Source of the DNA: an uncultured Oscillospiraceae bacterium
GTDB taxonomy: Bacteria; Bacillota; Clostridia; Oscillospirales; Acutalibacteraceae
Assembly (NCBI GenBank): GCA_949297075.1
Contig: CASFRX010000038.1
Coordinates: 1-55,824 of the forward strand
DNA: 55,824 nt
Reading direction: 5' to 3'
Below are positions 51,454 to 55,824 of this stretch, piece by piece (the stretch's first letter is position 1; every line of letters begins with the position of its first letter). The position numbers were made by a program, and so were the translations under genes. The notes under the pieces were generated by a model. The model was not told where the DNA came from, did not search any database, and saw only the letters and a program-made list of their open reading frames with translations.

Positions 51454-51466
51454 TAACCGTGATTTG

Positions 51467-51489
51467 AATTTGAGTTTCATTTTCAAATT
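51467..51489 (+). promoter_or_regulatory. Inverted repeat, possible Fur/Zur-type operator
   Basis: AATTTGA (51467-51473) and TCAAATT (51483-51489) with a 9-base spacer lie just after the expected transcription start of the operon. The AT-rich inverted form is compatible with self-regulation by the Fur-family protein but does not match a strict Fur box. Confidence 0.35.
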
Positions 51490-51525
51490 GCGGTTTTTGT
51501 CATAATTTATATAAGGAGTAGGGTT

Positions 51526-51924
51526 ATGCCTGAATATAATACAAAACAGCGTGAAGCGCTTCTGCGTTTTTTTGAAAATAACTCAGATAAGCATTACACG
51601 GCGGCTGAAATTGAATTAAGATTGGCGGCAATGGGCGAAAAGCTTGGCAAAGCAACTGTTTACCGCCGCTTGGACAGATTGGTTGATGAGGGGCTTGTGC
51701 GCCGCTTTGTTGCGGATGACGCTAAAAGCTGCTGTTACCAGTATGCAGGGGGAGAGGGCTGCAAAAACCATTTTCACCTGAAATGTATGTCTTGCGGCGA
51801 GCTTATGCACATAGAGTGTGACTATTTAGACGAAATGAAAGCTCATATTTTGGAGCATCATGGCTTTATGGTTGATATATCCAAAATAACAATATGCGGA
51901 GTGTGTGAAAAATGCAGAAAGTGA
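51526..51924 (+). CDS. Fur-family metal-responsive regulator (Zur/PerR/Fur type)
   Basis: A 132-residue metal-dependent repressor. The winged-helix domain (residues 1-75) has YNTKQREALLRFFENNSDKHYTAAEIELRLAAMGEKLGKATVYRRLDRLVDEGLVRRF. The C-terminal metal-binding domain has NHFHLKCMSCGELMHIECD and CGVCEKC, giving a Cys4 zinc site (Cys87/90 with Cys127/130) and His/Glu ligands. Because it overlaps the zinc-type binding-protein gene, I favour a Zur role, but the subclass cannot be fixed from sequence. AAGGAG lies ahead of ATG 51526. Confidence 0.88.
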   Translation: MPEYNTKQREALLRFFENNSDKHYTAAEIELRLAAMGEKLGKATVYRRLDRLVDEGLVRRFVADDAKSCCYQYAGGEGCKNHFHLKCMSCGELMHIECDYLDEMKAHILEHHGFMVDISKITICGVCEKCRK

Positions 51925-52859
51925 AAAGAATAATTGCCTGCGTGCTTGCCGTGTGCGTGTTATGCGGTTTAGCAGGCTGCGGCGATGCCGGTAAAAAAGA
52001 AAAAAGCGACAAACTGAGCATTGTCTGCACCCTTTTTCCTCAATATGATTTTGTCAGGGAGATAGTCGGCGGCAAAGCTGATGTAACCCTTTTGCTCACT
52101 CCCGGTACGGATAGCCACAGCTATGACCCGAGCCCTGCCGATATGGTGAAAATTAGCGAGTGCGATTTGTTTGTTTACACAGGTAACCTTATGGAAGCTT
52201 GGACGGCTCAAGTCATAGAAACATTGCCTGAGAGCGTAAAAGTGCTGAATGTTTCCGATGGATTAGAGCTTTCGGCAGTTAAGCATGAGGACAAGGAAGA
52301 TATTGACGAGCATGAGCACGAGCATGCGGCAGACCCTCATGTGTGGACAAATCCTCAAAACGCAGTTAAAATAAGCCGCAGAATTGCTGATATGCTGTGC
52401 GAAATTGACCCGGATAATACCGATGAGTACACGGCGTCTGCCAATGAATATATTAAAAAGCTTGAAGCTTTGGATGAAGAAATTGAAAAAACCGTAAAGG
52501 CTGCGGACTACAAAAAGATAGTTGTTTGCGACCGCTTTTCAATGCACTATTTCTGTCAGCGTTACGGGATTGACTATATAGCCGCTTTTGATTCCTGCAC
52601 AGCCAACACCGAGCCAAGCCCTGCCGTTATAGTTGAAATAACAAAAGAAGTTAAGGAGAATAACATTCCTGCTGTTTTTGCGGCTGAGCTTTCAAACCGC
52701 AAGGTGGCAGACGCTGTAGCTGAGCAAACAGGGGCAGCGGTGCTGGAGCTTCATTCCTGCCACAATCTTTCGGCAGAGGATTTTGATGCCGGAGAAAGCT
52801 ATTTGTCCTTAATGCAAAGAAACTTGCAAAACCTTAAAATTGCTTTTGGAGAAGCATAA
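51912..52859 (+). CDS. Zinc/manganese ABC transporter substrate-binding lipoprotein (ZnuA-like)
   Basis: A cluster 9 metal-binding lipoprotein of 315 residues. It has a signal peptide with lipobox LCGLAGC, then SIVCTLFPQYDFVREIVGGKADVTLLLTPGTDSHSYDPSPADM (first His ligand). A His/Glu-rich loop (HEHEHAADPH) precedes DPHVWTNPQNAV (second His), and DRFSMHYFCQRYGI (third His) and an Asp/Glu near DAGESY follow. The His-rich loop is typical for zinc. It overlaps the fur-like gene by 13 bp and the ZnuC gene by one base, so translation is coupled. The membrane permease of this system is not adjacent. Confidence 0.9.
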   Translation: MQKVKRIIACVLAVCVLCGLAGCGDAGKKEKSDKLSIVCTLFPQYDFVREIVGGKADVTLLLTPGTDSHSYDPSPADMVKISECDLFVYTGNLMEAWTAQVIETLPESVKVLNVSDGLELSAVKHEDKEDIDEHEHEHAADPHVWTNPQNAVKISRRIADMLCEIDPDNTDEYTASANEYIKKLEALDEEIEKTVKAADYKKIVVCDRFSMHYFCQRYGIDYIAAFDSCTANTEPSPAVIVEITKEVKENNIPAVFAAELSNRKVADAVAEQTGAAVLELHSCHNLSAEDFDAGESYLSLMQRNLQNLKIAFGEA

Positions 52860-53560
52860 TGGAACGAATAATTGAAGTTAAAAATTTATGTATGAGCTAC
52901 GAGCGTGCAGAAGTTTTGCACGATGTGAGCTTTAATTTGTCCGCAGGCGAGTGGCTGAGCATCGTCGGCGAAAACGGAAGCGGAAAGACAACTCTGCTCA
53001 AGGGCATAGCCGGTCTGTTGCCTGTTAAAGGCGGCGAAATCAATTTCAGCAGCGGCGTCTCAAGAAAAACAATAGGCTATCTGCCTCAGCAAACTGCAAT
53101 TCAGCGGGATTTTCCTGCTTGCGTGCATGAGGTTGTGCTTTCAGGCTGTACAGGCTCAAACAGAATATTGGGTCTGCATTCTGCCGGTGATAAAAAGAGA
53201 GCCCATGAAGCTATACATGAGCTGGGTATCGAGGAAATACATCATAGACCTTATTGCGATTTATCGGGCGGCCAGCAACAGCGTGTGCTTCTTGCACGCG
53301 CTTTTTGTGCAACGCAAAAGCTGCTGCTTCTTGACGAGCCCGTAACGGGTCTTGACCCTGTGGTTTCTGCGGAAATGTATGAATCTATCAAGACCCTTAA
53401 CGAAAAGCATGGAGTTGCGGTTATAATGGTATCACACGATATTGCAGGCGCCGTAAAATATTCCGATAAAATATTGCATATAGGCAACGGTGTGGAGTTT
53501 TTCGGCACAACGGCGGATTATAAAACGAGCAGTTTGGGTCGCCGCTTTGCAGGAGATTGA
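52859..53560 (+). CDS. Metal ABC transporter ATPase (ZnuC-like)
   Basis: A 233-residue ABC ATPase. Walker A is GENGSGKT (37-44), the Q-loop is in GYLPQQTAIQRDFPACVHEVV, the signature is LSGGQ (135-139), Walker B is LLLLDE (155-160) and the H-loop is MVSHD. The 'YLPQQ...DRxFP' style loop is usual for ZnuC/MntB-type ATPases. It overlaps znuA by one base. A ZnuB/MntC permease would normally follow; instead the next gene is a small EamA protein. Confidence 0.9.
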   Translation: MERIIEVKNLCMSYERAEVLHDVSFNLSAGEWLSIVGENGSGKTTLLKGIAGLLPVKGGEINFSSGVSRKTIGYLPQQTAIQRDFPACVHEVVLSGCTGSNRILGLHSAGDKKRAHEAIHELGIEEIHHRPYCDLSGGQQQRVLLARAFCATQKLLLLDEPVTGLDPVVSAEMYESIKTLNEKHGVAVIMVSHDIAGAVKYSDKILHIGNGVEFFGTTADYKTSSLGRRFAGD

Positions 53561-53568
53561 GGTAATTT

Positions 53569-53985
53569 TTGATGTGGCTTTTGTTGGCTTTGCTTTCAGC
53601 CTTATTTGCGGCGCTGACTTCCATCCTTGCAAAAATAGGAATTGACGGTGTTGATTCAACTCTTGCAACAGCGATTAGAACGGTAGTCGTATTGTTTATG
53701 TCATGGGGTATGGTGTTTGCTGCAAACTCTCAAAACGGACTCGGAGAAATTTCCAAAAGAAGCTGGATATTCTTAATTCTTTCCGGCCTTGCAACGGGCG
53801 CATCATGGCTTTGCTACTATAAGGCTTTACAGCTCGGCGACGCTTCAAAGGTTGTGCCCATTGATAAGCTGAGCGTTGTTATAACCCTTGTGCTTGCTTT
53901 TGTGTTTTTGCATGAGCAGTTTACATGGAAATCGGCTCTCGGCTCGGTGCTGATTGCGGCAGGTACGCTTTTAATGGTGGTTTAA
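53569..53985 (+). CDS. Half-size EamA (drug/metabolite transporter) membrane protein
   Basis: A 138-residue protein with four to five membrane helices and one EamA repeat, instead of two as in full-length DMT transporters. Motifs include LSALFAALTSILAKIGIDGVDS, TGASWLCYYKALQLGDASKVVPIDKLSVVITLVLAFVFLHEQFTWKS. It must work as a dimer. The start ATG at 53569 is 8 bp after znuC (AGGTAATTTTT ahead). It occupies the place where a metal ABC permease is expected, but its fold is unrelated, so it should not be taken as the ZnuB replacement without test. Confidence 0.85.
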   Translation: MMWLLLALLSALFAALTSILAKIGIDGVDSTLATAIRTVVVLFMSWGMVFAANSQNGLGEISKRSWIFLILSGLATGASWLCYYKALQLGDASKVVPIDKLSVVITLVLAFVFLHEQFTWKSALGSVLIAAGTLLMVV

Positions 53986-54000
53986 TACAAGTATAAGACA

Positions 54001-54052
54001 GGGGACGGCTTCTTTTTCAAGACACAGAACCGTCCCTTGTACTGTGTGTCTT
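54001..54052. repeat. REP-like nested palindrome
   Basis: GGGACGG (54002-54008) pairs with CCGTCCC (54030-54036). An overlapping AAGACACAG (54019-54027) can pair with CTGTGTGTCTT (54042-54052). The sequence resembles, from memory, a dispersed Clostridia element with GACACAGAACCGTCCC, sometimes linked to REP-associated transposases. It stands at the point where base composition turns AT-rich. Confidence 0.5.
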
Positions 54053-54093
54053 GCATACATATTGGAGTAATTCGAAAAGAGGAAACAGAGTAA

Positions 54094-54624
54094 ATGGATT
54101 ATAATAAAAAAATAGTAAACGAGTTATGGCAAGAGCATGAGCCGTATATTCGTAAACTATGTACATATAAACTAAAAAGTTTACCTGATTATGCAGATGA
54201 TTGCGTTCAGGATGTTTTTCTTGATTTATCTGATGCTTTGCATAAAGGAAAGGTAATAGAATACCCCAAAGCTTGGTTGACAAAGGTCGCAAATAACAAA
54301 ATTAAAGATATTTATGCACAAACAAAAAAAGAAGCAGAAAAGATAGTCCCTTTTGAATCCGAAAATCTTAACAACACATACTCAGGTGTCGTTCATGATG
54401 AATATTTTTCAATTGAGGATGAGCAAATTCCGGTTCTTAAAGGAAAAGTTATTAATATGCTTGATGATAAAGAACAGCAATTACTATATGACAGATATAC
54501 ATTAAACAAATCCATTTCCGTAATTGCAAAAGAATATAATACTACAGAGAATAACATTTATCAGAAACTATTTAGATTAAAACAAAAAACAAAAATGTTA
54601 ATTGAAAAAGTATTAAACGAATAA
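54094..54624 (+). CDS. Sigma-70 family (ECF-like) RNA polymerase sigma factor
   Basis: A 176-residue sigma factor. Region 2 appears as ELWQEHEPYIRKLCTYKLKSLPDYADDCVQDVFLDLSDAL ... AWLTKVANNKIKDIYAQ. Region 4 appears as LDDKEQQLLYDRYTLNKSISVIAKEYNTTENNIYQKLFRLKQK, a helix-turn-helix of sigma-70 type. No region 3 is present, so it is ECF-like. The gene is markedly AT-rich compared with the rest of the window. It is followed by a single-pass protein with cytoplasmic N-terminus, likely its anti-sigma factor. GAGGA precedes ATG 54094. Confidence 0.85.
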   Translation: MDYNKKIVNELWQEHEPYIRKLCTYKLKSLPDYADDCVQDVFLDLSDALHKGKVIEYPKAWLTKVANNKIKDIYAQTKKEAEKIVPFESENLNNTYSGVVHDEYFSIEDEQIPVLKGKVINMLDDKEQQLLYDRYTLNKSISVIAKEYNTTENNIYQKLFRLKQKTKMLIEKVLNE

Positions 54625-54689
54625 AAATTTATAAATTTTTGTAAGAAATCTAAATATGTCAGACTATATAGTTGGAGGTAGAATAAATA

Positions 54690-55487
54690 ATGCTTACAGA
54701 TAAAGAGTTTTTATCCTTCATCAACGATAAATCACTTGACGGTTCATTAGAAGAAAACCTTAACAGAATAATTGATGAAGAGATGGAAAAGTCCGAAGAA
54801 GAAATGGATACAGAGCTTATTGAGTACTGTTTAGATAAATTAAGCAAGCTCGAAGCTGAAACATTTGACACAGAAGAAAAGAAAGGCAATGGTGATTCCA
54901 ATGGTAAACACATAAAACTCAAATTCAAAAAGGTTATTGCTATTGCCGCCGCAGTTGCAGCATTACTCGTTGGCACAGTATCGGTATATGCTGTTGTATT
55001 TGATGTAAATTTATTTGATGGTATTGTTGAATTTTATAATGATTATATTCGTATTAATTTCGACAAAACCGATGATAAAGCCGATGAATATCAGCTTCTC
55101 AATACAGAACTTGCAAAGGAACTTGCGGATAATGGGTTTAATGAAGTGCTCTTACCTGAGGCTTTTTTCTCAGAATATTATGAAATTCAGAAAATGGAGT
55201 ATGATGTTACGGAAGTTGTTATAACTGCAAATATAACTTTTAATTATGAGAATAAACATGGTTACATTAATATAAGCAAATATTCTATGAGAGAAATTGT
55301 GCCGGATTTTGAATTTCTTAATGTTACAAGTAATATTGAAGAACTGACAATAGGCAACACAACTGTATACTGTTTTATGCAAGATGATGCTGCGGCAATT
55401 ACTTATAGGGATGGATTATCAATTTATTTCATTCAAATTCCATTGAAATTAGACGATGCAATAGAATTTGCAAAAACTATAAAATAA
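54690..55487 (+). CDS. Membrane-anchored putative anti-sigma protein
   Basis: A 265-residue protein with an acidic cytoplasmic N-terminus (about 75 residues, predicted helical: DKEFLSFINDKSLDGSLEENLNRIIDEEMEKSEEE). A basic stretch, one membrane helix (about 90-110) and an external domain of about 150 residues follow. The external part resembles the DUF4367-type domain found in anti-sigma-like proteins of Clostridia (NTTVYCFMQDDAAAITYRDG...). Its position 65 bp after an ECF sigma gene supports an anti-sigma role. The cytoplasmic part lacks an obvious zinc anti-sigma HxxxCxxC motif. GGAGG precedes ATG 54690. Confidence 0.7.
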   Translation: MLTDKEFLSFINDKSLDGSLEENLNRIIDEEMEKSEEEMDTELIEYCLDKLSKLEAETFDTEEKKGNGDSNGKHIKLKFKKVIAIAAAVAALLVGTVSVYAVVFDVNLFDGIVEFYNDYIRINFDKTDDKADEYQLLNTELAKELADNGFNEVLLPEAFFSEYYEIQKMEYDVTEVVITANITFNYENKHGYINISKYSMREIVPDFEFLNVTSNIEELTIGNTTVYCFMQDDAAAITYRDGLSIYFIQIPLKLDDAIEFAKTIK

Positions 55488-55500
55488 GGAGTGTCTATCA

Positions 55501-55824
55501 TGAAAAAATTTATATCAATATGTTTAGTTTTATTATCAATTTCAAGTATGATATCAATTAATGCTTTTGCAGCGGATTTGGTTAATGAGAAAATTCTTGT
55601 AATAGAAAATGACATTATAGAAGAAGTATATGGATTATACAACACAAATAATAGTTCAAATATAAGCTTAATGTCAACAGGATTAATAGTGAGAAAATCC
55701 TTGAAATTATCAAAAACCTCAAATAGTTTAATAATTACTGCTACAACAGAAGGCAATGCTGATGTAAAAAAATGTGGTTTTACTTATATTAAATTACAGA
55801 GATTAATTAATGGCACTTGGACAG
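55501..55824 (+). CDS. Secreted protein, truncated by the window end
   Basis: Open from ATG 55501 to the last base without stop; at least 108 residues. A signal peptide (MKKFISICLVLLSISSMISI, cleavage near INAFA-ADL) leads into a mature part with low-complexity Asn/Ser. The core STGLIVRKSLKLSKTSNSLIITATTEGNADVKKCGFTYIKLQRLINGTWT resembles a beta-sandwich found in small clostridial exported proteins (DUF6147-like, tentative). AAGGAG is 8 bases upstream. It is AT-rich like the two genes before it and is probably a target or partner of that sigma/anti-sigma pair. Confidence 0.75.

Noticed and set aside
53569..53985. The small membrane protein as a remnant ZnuB permease.
   Set aside because: The sequence pattern is EamA, with an intact start and stop; ZnuB has about eight to nine helices and a different signature.

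Overview
The window looks like a chromosomal segment of an anaerobic Clostridia bacterium, probably an Oscillospirales/Ruminococcaceae-type gut organism. The reasons are: strong AGGAGG ribosome binding sites, TTGACA/TATAAT promoters with 16-18 bp spacers, the Firmicutes-type gene order rpmG-secE-nusG-rplK-rplA-rplJ-rplL, a bacterial RNase P RNA, a dockerin-tailed secreted protease, Fe-S oxidoreductases, and sugar-acid and mannoside enzymes. This placement is an inference from gene content.

Layout. 1-3.4 kb (minus): a Ca2+-type P-ATPase and a TVP38/DedA-like membrane protein. 3.5-7.6 kb (plus): RNase P RNA, an LCP cell-wall ligase, glucuronate isomerase and an Fe-S aldo/keto reductase. 7.6-8.9 kb: the rpsF-ssb-rpsR operon with a consensus promoter, a structured leader and a terminator. 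9-17.1 kb: a lipoprotein, the cell-elongation genes mreB-mreC-mreD-PBP2, a tandem class II aldolase and a YifB/ComM ATPase. 17.1-22.4 kb: a minus-strand metallophosphoesterase, then a D,D-carboxypeptidase and a GH38 alpha-mannosidase, followed by tRNA-Gln(CTG).

22.7-27.1 kb (minus) is the most unusual locus. An old-yellow-enzyme/2-enoate-reductase-type flavoprotein is followed by a 34-residue amphipathic, aromatic-rich peptide gene with its own promoter, palindrome and ribosome binding site. A long hairpin and the two subunits of a divergent aconitase-X dehydratase come next. A dehydratase plus an enoate reductase suggests a dehydration-reduction pathway, but the substrate is unknown.

27.1-36.9 kb (plus): a subtilisin-like protease with two hydrophobic N-terminal blocks and a dockerin, then ymdB, an orphan solute-binding lipoprotein, an Asp23-like protein, a DAK2/FakA-like kinase and recG. 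37-42.4 kb (minus): an FAD dehydrogenase, then the ribosomal protein/secretion/antitermination block with an L10 leader; SecE carries a long Thr/Ala/Ser-rich tail. A small exported-protein gene at 42.6 kb is broken by one extra base. 43-50.5 kb (plus): RNase Y, a LicC-like nucleotidyltransferase, a GPH sugar symporter with a PHP hydrolase, and an acyl-CoA synthetase. 50.5-50.8 kb holds an 88-bp tandem repeat. 50.9-54 kb: Maf, a Fur-family regulator, ZnuA and ZnuC without a ZnuB, and a half-size EamA transporter. From about 54 kb the sequence turns AT-rich. It carries a REP-like palindrome, a sigma factor, a membrane-anchored putative anti-sigma protein and a secreted protein cut by the window end, which together look like an acquired regulatory cassette.
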